Source: Dyella silvae (GTDB taxonomy: Bacteria > Pseudomonadota > Gammaproteobacteria > Xanthomonadales > Rhodanobacteraceae). From it: a stretch of 64,000 bases of DNA. Positions within the stretch are counted from its first letter, which is position 1. Each line of letters opens with the position of its first letter. The notes under the pieces were generated by a model. That model worked only from the letters and a program-made list of their open reading frames with translations, was not told the DNA's origin and ran no database searches. Location of the stretch: contig NZ_JAPJBQ010000003.1 of the NCBI RefSeq assembly GCF_026421305.1, positions 310,001-374,000 on the forward strand, written 5' to 3'. Shown in pieces: positions 17,884-27,154 of the stretch. A program made the translations under genes and the position numbers.

Positions 17884-19509
17884 ATGAAGGGATATAGGAC
17901 GCACCCTGCTGTGCTGGGCGCCGTGGCCTTGCTGGCCGTGGCGCCTTTCTGTGCCTCTCAGGCAGCCGATCTCAAGGGCGCCCGGGTCTGGGCTGGCCCC
18001 GAATACACCCGTGTGGTGCTGGATGTCTCCGGGCCGGTCACCTACAAGGTCAAGCAGGACGGCGACCAGGTCACCGTCGATCTGGACAGCAGCTCGATCG
18101 GCAGCAGCTTCAGCTCCCCCACGGCGCAGGGTCTCTACAAGAGCCTCAGCAGTGAGCGGCAGGGCGGCAGCGTGCGGCTGACCGCCAAGGTTGACCCCGC
18201 CAGCAGCGTCAAGAGTTTCATGCTCAAGCCCCAGGCCGAATACGGCTATCGCCTGGTGGTCGATCTTTATCCGGGAAGCGGCGTGGCGGCCAAGTCGCCG
18301 GCCCCCTCGAAACCCGCCGTGCCGACGACGGACGACGACAGCAGTCCGGCGCCTGTGGCGCCGGATGTCCCGCCGCCGCCCGCGCCGGTTCCGGTGGCCA
18401 CGCCCGCGTCCGCGCCTGAGCCGGTGCGCAGCTCGGGCAAGTCCTCGCTGAAGCCCACGCAGAGCGGTATGGCCTCCACCCGGGCCGCGGCCGCATTGCT
18501 CAATGGCGAGCGCAAGGTGGTGATCGCCGTCGACGCCGGTCACGGCGGCGATGACCCGGGTGCCCATGGCCCTGGCGGGACGTTGGAGAAAAACGTCACT
18601 CTCGCTGTGGCACGCCAGCTGGCTGATCAGATTAATCAGCAGCCCGGTATGCGCGCTGTGCTGACGCGCAGCGCCGATTTCTTCATTCCGCTGCAGCAGC
18701 GCTACCAAATTGCCCGCAACAACTCGGCGGACCTGTTTGTGTCGATTCACGCGGACGCCTTTATCAATGGCGACGCCAAGGGCTCGTCGGTGTGGGTGTT
18801 GTCGCCGCGCGGCAAGACCAGCATGGCCGCACGCTGGCTGGCGGACGGACAGAACCGCGCCGACCTGATCGGCGGCGTGACGCTGGATGACAAAAATGAC
18901 GGCCTCGCTGCTGTATTGCTCGATCTGCAGCAGGGCTACTCGATGCAGGCCAGCGAATCGGTGGCCGGCAACGTGCTGAAAGCGCTGGGCAATCTGGGCC
19001 CGACGCACCGCGGTTACGTCGAGCGCGCCAACTTCGTCGTGCTGCGCTCGCCGGATGTGCCCTCGATCCTGGTGGAGACGGCCTTCATCAGTAACCCGGA
19101 TGAAGAGCGCAAGTTGCGCGACCCCTCGCATCAGTCGCGCCTGGCCGCGGCGGTGATGAGTGGCGTGAAGAACTACTTCGAGTCCACGCCGCCCCCGGGG
19201 ACCTGGTTCGCCGCGCAGGCTTCGCGTCGCAATGGCGTGGCGACGGTGGCGTCCTCACAGGGCGAGGATGACGAGACAGCCGCCAAGGCCAACAAGGCCG
19301 TGGCGCAGGCCATGGCCGCCAAGTCCGACAATGAGGCCTCCCGCTCAGACGACGGCGTGCAAGACCTGCATCGCGTCGAGCGTGGCGAGAGCCTGCGCAG
19401 CATCGCCCATCAGTACGGCGTGAGCGTGAATGCGCTCAAGAGCGCCAATCGCCTCGACAGCGACAGCAGCATGCGTGTGGGCATGGTGCTGACCATTCCG
19501 GCTGGTTGA
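17884..19509 (+). CDS. amiC: N-acetylmuramoyl-L-alanine amidase with AMIN and LysM domains
   Basis: 541 aa. Signal peptide (about 1-28, ending near SQAAD), AMIN domain (about 30-125), Pro/Ala-rich linker (about 135-185), Amidase_3 catalytic domain (about 205-425), and C-terminal LysM (about 494-541). Zinc ligands are H in DAGHGG, E in GTLEKN and H in SIHAD; the catalytic Glu is in VETAFISN. It cleaves septal peptidoglycan in the periplasm; AMIN targets it to the division site. The LysM is absent from E. coli AmiC but common in pseudomonads and xanthomonads. An in-frame ATG 20 codons upstream (17824) is possible. mutL lies downstream, as amiB-mutL does in E. coli. Confidence 0.93.
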   Translation: MKGYRTHPAVLGAVALLAVAPFCASQAADLKGARVWAGPEYTRVVLDVSGPVTYKVKQDGDQVTVDLDSSSIGSSFSSPTAQGLYKSLSSERQGGSVRLTAKVDPASSVKSFMLKPQAEYGYRLVVDLYPGSGVAAKSPAPSKPAVPTTDDDSSPAPVAPDVPPPPAPVPVATPASAPEPVRSSGKSSLKPTQSGMASTRAAAALLNGERKVVIAVDAGHGGDDPGAHGPGGTLEKNVTLAVARQLADQINQQPGMRAVLTRSADFFIPLQQRYQIARNNSADLFVSIHADAFINGDAKGSSVWVLSPRGKTSMAARWLADGQNRADLIGGVTLDDKNDGLAAVLLDLQQGYSMQASESVAGNVLKALGNLGPTHRGYVERANFVVLRSPDVPSILVETAFISNPDEERKLRDPSHQSRLAAAVMSGVKNYFESTPPPGTWFAAQASRRNGVATVASSQGEDDETAAKANKAVAQAMAAKSDNEASRSDDGVQDLHRVERGESLRSIAHQYGVSVNALKSANRLDSDSSMRVGMVLTIPAG

Positions 19510-19569
19510 GTAGCGAGAACTGGCGTTTTGCGGCGCCTGTTCAAAATCTCTATTCCCCCTTCGTTGCAG

Positions 19570-19669
19570 CCTCACCGTCATCCCCGCGAAAGCGGGGATC
19601 CAGTGCCTTTAAGCGCCACGCGTCATCGAAAGTCACTGGATCCCCGCCTTCGCGGGGATGACGGTGAGG
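19570..19669. repeat. REP-like palindromic repeat, compact form
   Basis: Two 36-bp arms (19570-19605 and 19634-19669) form an almost perfect inverted repeat separated by 28 bp. Each arm itself holds a hairpin (atccccgcgaaagcggggat). The arm begins CCTCACCGTCATCCCCGC and ends GATCCAGTG. It lies in the 281-bp amiC-mutL gap. The same arm sequence, degenerate, bounds the much larger element at 35.06-35.95 kb. Confidence 0.85.
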
Positions 19670-19790
19670 CAAGAACCAAGCGGCTGTACAAAGTTTCTCG
19701 AAATGCGCTAAACCTTTGCTTTCGCTGGTCTCTCGACCCGCTGATGTTCCTAAGCTTTCACCCCTTGGCATGAGGCCTTAAGCTTCACGG

Positions 19791-21626
19791 ATGCCCGTGA
19801 TCCGTCCCCTCCCGCCTGAACTCATCAACCAGATCGCTGCTGGCGAAGTGATCGAAAGACCATCGTCGGTGGTCAAGGAACTGGTCGAAAACAGTCTCGA
19901 CGCCGGTGCCACGCGTATCGAAGTGGATATCGAGCAAGGCGGTGCGCGGCTGATCCGCGTGCGTGATGATGGTTGCGGCATCGCCCCCGACGAACTGCAG
20001 CTGGCCGTGGCCTCCCATGCCACCAGCAAGATCGGCAGCTTCGATGATCTTGAGCATGTGGCCAGTATGGGCTTTCGCGGCGAAGCGCTGGCATCCGTAT
20101 CGTCGGTGGCGCGTTTTGCGTTGACCTCGCGCGCGCAAGGGCAGGACTCGGCATTCCGCATCGAAGTCGATGGCGGCAAGATGCAGGCCGCGCGGCCCGC
20201 ACAGCATCCGCAAGGTAGCAGCGTCGAAGTGCGCGACCTGTTCTACAACGTGCCTGCTCGACGCAAATTTCTCCGCGCCGAGCGCACTGAGTTCGCGCAT
20301 ATCGATGACTTGCTGAAATCGTTGGCGCTGGCGCGCAGGTCGGTGGAATTCCGCCTCAGTCACAACGGCAAACCAGTGCGCATCCTCAAGGCTGCGCGTG
20401 ACGATCATGCAGCGCTACAACGCGTGGCCGAGGTCATGGGTGAGGATTTCCCTGGCCAGAGCCTGCGTATTGATCATGCCGCGGCGGGTTTGCATTTGTC
20501 GGGTTGGGTGGGCCTGCCCACGGCCTCGCGTTCGCAGGCGGATTCGCAGTATTTCTACGTCAACGGGCGGCTGGTGCGCGATCGCATCGTGGCGCATGCC
20601 GTGCGTCAGGCATATGCGGACGTGCTGTTCCATGGGCGTCATCCGACGTTTGTGCTTTATCTCGAACTTGATCCCGTCGGTGTGGACGTCAACGTACACC
20701 CGGCCAAGAGCGAAGTTCGCTTTCGCGAGCAGCGGTTGGTGCACGATTTCCTGTTTCGCACGCTGCATGAAGCACTTGCCCAGACGCGCGCAGGACAGGC
20801 CGGTTTGCCGGCACAGGAGCCGGCGACGGAATCCATGCCATCGTATGCCATGGCCTCGTCACCGTCGTTCGCTGCCACCGCGCCATCGTGGCCCAATGCT
20901 TTCAGCCAGAGCCGCCTGAGTCTCGGCGTGCGTGAGCAGCCACTGGCAGGCTACGCCGCCTTGCTGGGCGAGTCGGCTGCGCCGCAGACGCCGATGGCAT
21001 TCATGCCTCAGGTGCCGATGCCTGAAGCATCGGAAGAGGAGGCGCCACCGCTGGGTTTCGCCATTGCGCAACTGAAGAACATCTACATCCTTGCCGAGAA
21101 TGCGCACGGGTTGATCCTGGTCGATATGCACGCGGCGCATGAGCGCATCACGTACGAAAAGCTCAAGGCAGGTCGTGCGTGCAGCAACCTGCGTTCGCAG
21201 ATGCTGCTGGTGCCGATGAATATTTCGGTGAGCGCGAAAGAAGCGGCCGCCGCGGAAGAGCATGCCGAAGCCCTGGCGGATTGGGGGCTGGAGTTGTCCC
21301 GCAGCGGTCCGTCCGGCGTGGTGGTGCGGCGTATTCCTGCCTTGCTGGAAGGCGCGGACGTGGCGCAATTGTGCCGCGATGTGCTTGGCGAGCTGGCGCA
21401 ACATGGCAGCTCGCGTCGCCTGCAGGAGTTGGAAAACGAGCTGCTCGCCACCATGGCATGTCATGGTTCAGTGCGGGCAGGGCGCCGTCTTACGTTGCCA
21501 GAGATGAATGCGTTGCTGCGCGAGATGGAAGCCACCGAGCGCTCCGGCCAATGCAACCACGGCCGCCCCACCTGGACCCAGCTCAGCCTGCCCGAGCTGG
21601 ACAAGCTGTTTCTGCGCGGGCGCTGA
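19791..21626 (+). CDS. mutL: DNA mismatch repair protein with endonuclease motif
   Basis: 611 aa. The GHKL ATPase N-terminus has [19 protein letters not shown] and [10 protein letters not shown] variable linker (about 335-410) precedes the dimerisation domain. This carries [12 protein letters not shown] (metal-binding DQHAxxExxxxE with Q to M), ACHGSVRA and CNHGRPTW (CPHGRP-like), which mark endonuclease-type MutL as in most bacteria without MutH. It therefore probably nicks the nascent strand itself. It follows amiC and the 19.6-kb repeat. Confidence 0.97.
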   Translation: MPVIRPLPPELINQIAAGEVIERPSSVVKELVENSLDAGATRIEVDIEQGGARLIRVRDDGCGIAPDELQLAVASHATSKIGSFDDLEHVASMGFRGEALASVSSVARFALTSRAQGQDSAFRIEVDGGKMQAARPAQHPQGSSVEVRDLFYNVPARRKFLRAERTEFAHIDDLLKSLALARRSVEFRLSHNGKPVRILKAARDDHAALQRVAEVMGEDFPGQSLRIDHAAAGLHLSGWVGLPTASRSQADSQYFYVNGRLVRDRIVAHAVRQAYADVLFHGRHPTFVLYLELDPVGVDVNVHPAKSEVRFREQRLVHDFLFRTLHEALAQTRAGQAGLPAQEPATESMPSYAMASSPSFAATAPSWPNAFSQSRLSLGVREQPLAGYAALLGESAAPQTPMAFMPQVPMPEASEEEAPPLGFAIAQLKNIYILAENAHGLILVDMHAAHERITYEKLKAGRACSNLRSQMLLVPMNISVSAKEAAAAEEHAEALADWGLELSRSGPSGVVVRRIPALLEGADVAQLCRDVLGELAQHGSSRRLQELENELLATMACHGSVRAGRRLTLPEMNALLREMEATERSGQCNHGRPTWTQLSLPELDKLFLRGR

Positions 21627-21692
21627 TCGGGCGCCATGGTGGCGGGAGCGGGCTTGCCTCGCCGGCAAATGGACGGCCATACTCGAGCCATC

Positions 21693-22622
21693 ATGTCGAC
21701 GGGGCCTGCCATGTTGCGTACCGCCGTTATCGTTTTCGCCTTGAGCCTTGGAGTTGCCACCGTGCAAGCCCAAACCAACAACGCCTCTGTGTTGTCAGAC
21801 TTTTCCCAGCAAACGCAGAACTGGCAGAACAAACGCCTGGCCGGCCTCACCGCTCCCAGTGGGTGGCTGAGCCTGATTGGCCTGGAATGGTTGAAAGAAG
21901 GCCCCAATCGCCTGGGTACCGCCGCCGACAATGACATTGTGCTCAAGGCCGGTCCCGCGCATCTGGGTGTCGTGACGCTGGCGAAAGACGGCGCGATGCA
22001 TATCGTGCTCGACAAGAACAGCGGCGCCACGGTGGATGGCAAGGCCGTGCATGAAGCCAACCTCATCGACGACGCGAACGCCGGTAATGGTGCCCCCACC
22101 GTGGTGACCTTCGGCAGTGCCAATTTCATGGTTATCGAGCGCGACGGCCGCAAAGCGCTGCGCGTGAGGGACAGCAACGCGGAAACGCGTACCCATTTTG
22201 TGGGCCTGGATTATTTCCCGATCGATCCGTCATGGCGCATCGAGGCAGACTGGGTTCCGTTCAACCCGCCGCACGAGCTGGAAATTGGTTCGGTACTGGG
22301 CACCATCAACAAGGAACAGGTCCCCGGCAAGGCCGTTTTTCATCGCGATGGGCACACCTACGAGCTGATGCCGATCCAGGAAGAGCCGGACTCGCTGTTC
22401 TTCGTCATCGCCGATCGCACCTCCGGCAAGGAAACGTACGGTGCGGCACGTTTTCTGTACGCCGAGTTGCCGAAAGACGGCAAGGTCGTGCTCGATTTCA
22501 ATCGCGCGTACAACCCGCCGTGCGCGTTCACGCCGTATGCCACGTGCCCGCTCGCGCCGCCGGAAAACCGCATGGATCTGGCGGTGACGGCTGGCGAGAA
22601 GAAGTACCGCGGCGGACACTAA
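21693..22622 (+). CDS. Exported DUF1684-family protein
   Basis: 309 aa. Hydrophobic signal segment (about residues 8-24, cleavage near VQAQ), then a DUF1684 domain over most of the rest. Family-typical features are GWLSLIGLEWL near the N-terminus, PFNPPHELEIGSVLG, the ETYGAARFLYAELP strand and a terminal FNRAYNPPCAFTPYATCPLAPPEN-type segment. No catalytic function is established for the family. Either ATG, 21693 or 21711, could be used; both retain the signal. It is convergent with a crotonase gene, with a hairpin repeat at 22641-22677 between them. Confidence 0.85.
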   Translation: MSTGPAMLRTAVIVFALSLGVATVQAQTNNASVLSDFSQQTQNWQNKRLAGLTAPSGWLSLIGLEWLKEGPNRLGTAADNDIVLKAGPAHLGVVTLAKDGAMHIVLDKNSGATVDGKAVHEANLIDDANAGNGAPTVVTFGSANFMVIERDGRKALRVRDSNAETRTHFVGLDYFPIDPSWRIEADWVPFNPPHELEIGSVLGTINKEQVPGKAVFHRDGHTYELMPIQEEPDSLFFVIADRTSGKETYGAARFLYAELPKDGKVVLDFNRAYNPPCAFTPYATCPLAPPENRMDLAVTAGEKKYRGGH

Positions 22623-22640
22623 GAGCGAGCAGTGAGTGAA

Positions 22641-22677
22641 GAGGAGTGAGAAGTGAGAGATGCGACTCTCACTCCTC
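22641..22677. repeat. GAGTGAG-type hairpin repeat
   Basis: An 11-bp perfect stem (gaggagtgaga / tctcactcctc) with a 15-nt loop sits between convergent genes. Related GAGTGAG/CTCACTCC runs recur at 27051-27143. It may work as a bidirectional terminator, though T-runs are absent. Confidence 0.6.
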
Positions 22678-22704
22678 AATTGATCATCTTCGCTTCTGTC
22701 TTTC

Positions 22705-23487
22705 TCAGCGGCCGTTGAAGACGGGCTTGCGCTTTTCCAGGAACGCCGTGGTGCCTTCGCGCATGTCTTCCGTGGAGAACGCGAGGGCGAACGCCTGCGT
22801 TTCAAACTCCAGGCCCTGATCGATACTGCTTTCGCCCCCCTGCAGCACGGCATCAAGGATGCCTGCTGCCGCCAGCGGCGCGGCGGCTGCGAGCTGGTCG
22901 GCCAGCGCATTTACGGTTTCGTCCAGCGCTTCGGGTGCCACCACGCGGGTGACGATGCCCAATTCATAGGCGCGCTGAGCGTTGATCGGCGCGCCGGTCA
23001 GGCACAGCTCCAGGGCCGCGCCACGGCCTGCCAGGCGCAGCAGGCGCTGGGTACCGCCAAAGCCGGGGATCAGGCCAAGGTTGATTTCCGGCTGGCCGAA
23101 CTTGGCCTTTTCACTGGCGACGCGCAGGTGACAGCACATGGCCAGCTCCATGCCGCCGCCCAGGGCAAACCCCTGGATGCGGGCGATCACCGGCTTCCCC
23201 AGACGTTCCACCAGGCCCATCATGCGCTGGCCCGCGCGCGAGAAACCCTGCGCCTGCACCGGGGTGTAGCCATTCATTTCAGCGATGTCGGCGCCTGCCA
23301 CAAACGCCTTTTCGCCGGAACCCGCCAGTACTACCACGCGCACGGCATCGTCCTGCGCGGCCTGGGTAAACGCCAGCGTCAACTCGTTGAGTGTTTCGCG
23401 GTTGAGCGCGTTGAGCTTGTCCGGGCGGTTGACGGTAATCGTGCGCACTGCGCCACGGTTGGCGATTTCCAGGTTGCGGTAAGCCAT
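22705..23487 (-). CDS. Enoyl-CoA hydratase (crotonase family)
   Basis: 260 aa. The oxyanion-hole region AGADIAEM and both catalytic glutamates are present: one in GGGMELAM and one in GQPEINLG, as in mitochondrial enoyl-CoA hydratase. So it is a probable hydratase of beta-oxidation or a related pathway. The ATG at 23487 was chosen because the family begins a few residues before the first strand; 33 further in-frame codons upstream look non-coding. It is a single gene, divergent from the FKBP gene. Confidence 0.9.
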   Translation of the reverse strand: MAYRNLEIANRGAVRTITVNRPDKLNALNRETLNELTLAFTQAAQDDAVRVVVLAGSGEKAFVAGADIAEMNGYTPVQAQGFSRAGQRMMGLVERLGKPVIARIQGFALGGGMELAMCCHLRVASEKAKFGQPEINLGLIPGFGGTQRLLRLAGRGAALELCLTGAPINAQRAYELGIVTRVVAPEALDETVNALADQLAAAAPLAAAGILDAVLQGGESSIDQGLEFETQAFALAFSTEDMREGTTAFLEKRKPVFNGR

Positions 23488-23735
23488 GACTCCACTCCAG
23501 CGGATAAAGGGCCCATGGTACCAGCGGGAACCTTTGCCCCCGGTGGTGTTCTCAGTGGGACGCCGGGTCACCGGCTTACGCTGCACGAATCGCCCGGACC
23601 GCTTACGATGGGAGCACCAGCCGTGAGAGCCTGTTCAAACGCTTCAGATGGCCCGCGCCGGGAGTTGTTTGCCCGTAAGGCAGAGAAACGCGCGGGCTAT
23701 GCGAAAATGCGGAGCAGGCTCTTTTGGAGATAGGC

Positions 23736-24452
23736 ATGGCACAACGGCGTTGGCTGGCACTGGGCATCCTGCTCTGGGGCGTGGTGGCACACGCACAGAA
23801 TGCGGCCCCGGCGCCCACTACGGCTCCGGTCAAGCTCGACAAGACCAAGTTGTCCTATGCCATCGGTTACCAGATAGGTAACCAGTTCGCCAATGGCGAG
23901 CCGGATATCGACATCCCCACGCTGCAGCGGGCAATTCAGGACGCCTACGCCAAGAAGCACCCTACCGTTTCCATGCAGGATATGCACGACCAGCTGCAGA
24001 AGCTGGACGATCAGATGCGTGCGGAAGCAACGGTGAAGTTCAACCGCCTTGCCGACGCCAATGCGCGCAAGAGCGCCGAATACATGGAGCACAACCGGAA
24101 CAAGCCGGGCGTGATCCAGCTGCCGTCGGGCATCCAGTACGAAGTGCTGAAGAAAGGCAATGGCTCCAGGGACGTACCGGCAGGCTCGGTGGTGACCGTG
24201 AACTTCCGCGCCATGCTTATCGATGGCACCGAGTTCGACAGCTCCTGGGCGCATGGTTCGCCGGTGAGCTTCGTGGTCAACAACAAGGTGATCCCGGGTT
24301 GGCAGGAAGTGATTCAGCGCATGCACGTCGGTGATCTGTGGAAGGTGACCGTGCCGCCCAATCAGGCTTACGGTCTGCGTGGCGATCCGCCGCGCATCGG
24401 CCCGAACGAGGCACTGGTTTTCGAGATCGAACTGCTCGAAATCAAATCCTGA
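23736..24452 (+). CDS. FKBP-type peptidyl-prolyl isomerase, Mip/FkpA-like, exported
   Basis: 238 aa. Signal peptide (about 1-20, cleavage near AHAQ). A helical N-terminal dimerisation domain (about 30-130) is followed by one FKBP domain (about 140-238) with DGTEFDSSW, VIPGWQE and YGLRGDPPRIGPN. It is a periplasmic folding helper for outer-membrane and secreted proteins. The ATG at 23736 has GGAGA at good spacing. It is upstream of the DUF1289-NUDIX-sulfurtransferase group but separated by 97 bp. Confidence 0.93.
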   Translation: MAQRRWLALGILLWGVVAHAQNAAPAPTTAPVKLDKTKLSYAIGYQIGNQFANGEPDIDIPTLQRAIQDAYAKKHPTVSMQDMHDQLQKLDDQMRAEATVKFNRLADANARKSAEYMEHNRNKPGVIQLPSGIQYEVLKKGNGSRDVPAGSVVTVNFRAMLIDGTEFDSSWAHGSPVSFVVNNKVIPGWQEVIQRMHVGDLWKVTVPPNQAYGLRGDPPRIGPNEALVFEIELLEIKS

Positions 24453-24549
24453 CAGCACGCGGGCAGATTCCTGCGACAGGGTTCCTGAAGCACAGGAGGC
24501 CAGGACGGCATATCATGTCGCGTCCCGGTTTCGCTTTCCCCGCCCGAGC

Positions 24550-24747
24550 ATGTCCACCGATTTTCGCGACCCAAACACGGTAGCCGCTCCACTGACGCCT
24601 TGTATCGGCGTCTGCCGGCTCGATGAGCGCGGCTACTGCATTGGCTGCCTGCGTACCGGCGACGAGATCGCGCGCTGGCGAGTTTTGAATGACACGGAGC
24701 GGTTACGCCTCATGCGCGACGTCCTGCCTTTACGCAAGGCGCCGTGA
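24550..24747 (+). CDS. DUF1289 small Cys-motif protein
   Basis: 65 aa. The DUF1289 pattern PCIGVCRLDERGYCIGCLRT is present: four Cys (C-x3-C-x7-C-x2-C) that probably bind a metal or cluster, followed by E-I-x-x-W. The biochemical role is unknown. The TGA overlaps the ATG of the following NUDIX gene by one base, so the three genes DUF1289-NUDIX-sulfurtransferase form one operon. Confidence 0.85.
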   Translation: MSTDFRDPNTVAAPLTPCIGVCRLDERGYCIGCLRTGDEIARWRVLNDTERLRLMRDVLPLRKAP

Positions 24748-25349
24748 TGAGCGAGGTGATGACCGATCTGCGCGCTGCGCTGGTGCCCTTGTCATCGCCG
24801 CCCAACGGACAGGGCTGGAACCACGCGGATATGAACCAGTTGCTCGGCAACACGCCCCGCAGGCCGGCCGCCGTGCTGGTCGGCGTGCGCGAAGGTGTGC
24901 AGCCGAGGTTGGTGCTGACGGTGCGTACGGATCACTTGCAGGACCACGCGGGGCAGGTGGCGTTTCCCGGCGGACGCACCGACCCGGAAGATACCGATGC
25001 CATCGCTACGGCTTTGCGGGAGAGCGAAGAGGAAATCGGCCTCGAGCGCCGGCTGGTCACGCCGTTGGGTTTCCTCGACCGTTTCGAAACCATCAGCGGC
25101 TACACCATCACGCCCGTGGTGGCGCGCATCGACCCGGACGCCAGGCTTTATCCCGCACCCGCCGAAGTTGCCGAAGTATTCGAAGTGCCGTTGTCGTTCT
25201 TTCTGGAGCCGGCCAATTTGCGCCGGTACACCATGGAATTCCGCGGGCATCGCCGCGACATGGTGGAGTTCGTCCATGGTGGTCACCGTATCTGGGGCGC
25301 CACTGCCGCGATGGTATTCAATCTTTTGCAGAGGATGGGCCGCACATGA
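24747..25349 (+). CDS. NUDIX hydrolase, CoA pyrophosphatase-like (NudL type)
   Basis: 200 aa from the ATG at 24747 (a GTG 3 nt upstream is possible). The NUDIX box begins at GGRTDPEDTD and ends RESEEEIGL, with the catalytic REx2EE; just upstream is the DHAGQVAFPGG stretch typical of the CoA-pyrophosphatase subgroup. It probably cleaves CoA or related dinucleotides to phosphopantetheine and 3',5'-ADP. It is coupled to both neighbours by one- and four-base overlaps. Confidence 0.9.
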   Translation: MSEVMTDLRAALVPLSSPPNGQGWNHADMNQLLGNTPRRPAAVLVGVREGVQPRLVLTVRTDHLQDHAGQVAFPGGRTDPEDTDAIATALRESEEEIGLERRLVTPLGFLDRFETISGYTITPVVARIDPDARLYPAPAEVAEVFEVPLSFFLEPANLRRYTMEFRGHRRDMVEFVHGGHRIWGATAAMVFNLLQRMGRT

Positions 25350-26227
25350 CATCCAGTACTACGTTGATCGATGCGAAAGCTTTGGCGTCGCTGCCATCCG
25401 ATCGCGTGCTGATCGTCGATTGCCGTTTCGACCTTATGGCACCAGGCAACGGGCAACGCGATACCGGCAAGGGTGAGCGCGATTATCTCGAAGGCCATAT
25501 CCCGGGTGCGGTCTATGCGAGCCTCGATACGGATCTCTCTGATCTCTCACGCAAGGCGGAAGGGTTGGGGCGGCATCCGTTGCCGCAGGAAACCGCTTTC
25601 TCCTCGGTACTGGCCCGCTGGGGCTGGCACGAAGGTCTGCAGGTGGTGTGTTACGACGCGGCGAGTGGTTCGCTGGCTGCAGCGCGGCTGTGGTGGCTGC
25701 TTCGTCTCGCCGGTATCCATAATGTAGCGGTGCTGGATGGTGGCTATCCGGCATGGCTCGCTGCGGGTCTGCCAGTGGAGTCGGGCGAGGTGCATCGTGT
25801 GCCCACTCACGTAGCGCTGCATTTCGATGCCAACCACTATCTTGCCGATCATGCGCGGCTGTTGGGGCAACCGGAGCGCGTGCTGCTCGACGCGCGCGCT
25901 GCGCCGCGTTATCGCGGTGAGGTCGAGCCGATTGACCCCGTGGGCGGGCACGTGCCGGGGGCGCTCAATCGGCCGTTCTCCGAGAATCTGACCGACGACG
26001 GCCGCTTCAAGCCGGCGGCGGTATTGCGCGAAGAATTCCTGGCGTTGCTGCGTACCCATGCACCGCAGGATGTGGTGCACATGTGCGGCTCGGGTGTCAC
26101 CGCCTGCCACAATCTGTTGGCGATGGAGCATGCAGGCCTCACCGGCTCGCGCCTGTATGCACCGTCATGGAGTGGCTGGGTGAGTGACTCCGGCCGTCCT
26201 GTGGCAAAGGGCGCCGAACCCGGTTGA
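25346..26227 (+). CDS. sseA: 3-mercaptopyruvate sulfurtransferase-like rhodanese
   Basis: 293 aa. Two rhodanese domains (about 1-140 inactive, 155-290 active). The catalytic C247 sits in CGSGVTA, the loop typical of mercaptopyruvate sulfurtransferases instead of the CRKGV of thiosulfate enzymes. GYPAWL and the VLLDARAAPRYRGEVEPID stretch are conserved. It transfers sulfur from 3-mercaptopyruvate to thiol or cyanide acceptors. The start overlaps the NUDIX stop. It ends before the palindrome at 26241-26266, which probably terminates transcription. Confidence 0.93.
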   Translation: MTSSTTLIDAKALASLPSDRVLIVDCRFDLMAPGNGQRDTGKGERDYLEGHIPGAVYASLDTDLSDLSRKAEGLGRHPLPQETAFSSVLARWGWHEGLQVVCYDAASGSLAAARLWWLLRLAGIHNVAVLDGGYPAWLAAGLPVESGEVHRVPTHVALHFDANHYLADHARLLGQPERVLLDARAAPRYRGEVEPIDPVGGHVPGALNRPFSENLTDDGRFKPAAVLREEFLALLRTHAPQDVVHMCGSGVTACHNLLAMEHAGLTGSRLYAPSWSGWVSDSGRPVAKGAEPG

Positions 26228-26240
26228 GTGTTGCTCTGTC

Positions 26241-26266
26241 GTAGGAGCGCACAAGTGCGCTCCTAC
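26241..26266. repeat. GTAGGAGCGCAC palindrome (REP-like), likely terminator
   Basis: A perfect 12-bp inverted repeat (gtaggagcgcac / gtgcgctcctac) with a 2-nt centre, between the convergent sseA and crotonase genes. The GTAGGAGCGC core resembles REP elements of pseudomonads and their relatives. Confidence 0.75.
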
Positions 26267-26282
26267 AGGCGTAGCAGCTGGG

Positions 26283-27038
26283 TCAGTCCTTCTTCTTCAG
26301 CCGGGCGACCAGTTGCGTCAACACGGCCTGCGTTTCCGGATGGAAGTAGGCATCGACGAACTGGTCGATCGGCAGCGCGTCAGGATCAGCCCAGACCTCG
26401 GTGAGGTCGGCGCGCGCAAGCGATCGCGTGGTGAGCATCGCGTTGGAGGGCAGGGCGAGCAAACCTTGCAGCCAGTGAATAGCGCGCGTGGTCACCTGAT
26501 CGACACCGGTCAGTTCGTCGACCAGGCCGATGGCCAGTGCGTCTGCCGATTCGACCATCGCGCCAGCCACCACCAGTCGTTCGGCCCGGTAGGCACCCAC
26601 GATGCGACGCAAGGCGAGCTGGATGCACTCCGGCACCACCAGGCCCACCTGCACCTCGTTGAGGCCAATGCGGAACGGGCCTTCTGCCATCACGCGGTAG
26701 TCGCAGAACAGCGACAACACCGCGCCGCCGGCCGGGCTGTGCCCGGTGATGGCGGCCACCACCGGCACCGGTGAAAGGGCCAGCTTCGATGCGGTGCGAA
26801 AGAATTCGCGCCAGAAGTCACGCACACTCTCGCGGTCACGTCCTTGCAGGGCGGGTACGTCCACGCCTGCAGAGAACATGCCCGGCGCGCCGGAAAGCAC
26901 CAGGCCGCGGGCGCCGGTGCTCACTGCATCGTCAACGGCATGGCGGATGGCGCGAAGCAGGTCGACGTTGAACGCGTTGACCGGTGGGCGCGCCATGTTG
27001 ATTTCGGTAATGGCGTCGTGCGTGATGACGTTGAGCAT
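26283..27038 (-). CDS. Crotonase-family enoyl-CoA isomerase-like protein
   Basis: 251 aa. The oxyanion region AGVDVPAL is present. The first catalytic Glu of hydratases is missing (GGAVLSL in place of GGxEL), while the second is kept in IGLNEVQVGL. A single Glu in this exact setting is what delta3,delta2-enoyl-CoA isomerases have, so isomerase is likelier than hydratase. The ATG at 27038 gives the normal family length. It lies 116 bp downstream of the DUF4139 gene, with GAGTGAG repeats between. Confidence 0.85.
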   Translation of the reverse strand: MLNVITHDAITEINMARPPVNAFNVDLLRAIRHAVDDAVSTGARGLVLSGAPGMFSAGVDVPALQGRDRESVRDFWREFFRTASKLALSPVPVVAAITGHSPAGGAVLSLFCDYRVMAEGPFRIGLNEVQVGLVVPECIQLALRRIVGAYRAERLVVAGAMVESADALAIGLVDELTGVDQVTTRAIHWLQGLLALPSNAMLTTRSLARADLTEVWADPDALPIDQFVDAYFHPETQAVLTQLVARLKKKD

Positions 27039-27050
27039 GGCTAAGGGCCA

Positions 27051-27143
27051 GGAGTGAGTTGGTAGGAGTGAGTAGTGAGAGTAGCAAAGACCGGGCTTGC
27101 CGCGCTTTCTCTCACTCCTCACTTCTCTTCACTCACTTCTCAC
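27051..27143. repeat. GAGTGAG-type repeat, second copy
   Basis: AGGAGTGAG (27064-27072) pairs with CTCACTCCT (27111-27119) over a 38-nt loop, and further degenerate gagtgag / ctcactt units flank it. The composition is like 22641-22677. It separates the DUF4139 gene from the crotonase gene on the same strand. Confidence 0.55.
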
Positions 27144-27154
27144 GCGCGTGCTTC

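Noticed and set aside
17692-19131. 479-codon minus-strand frame opposite amiC
   Set aside because: Antisense to the AMIN and amidase domains; His/Arg-rich shadow composition.
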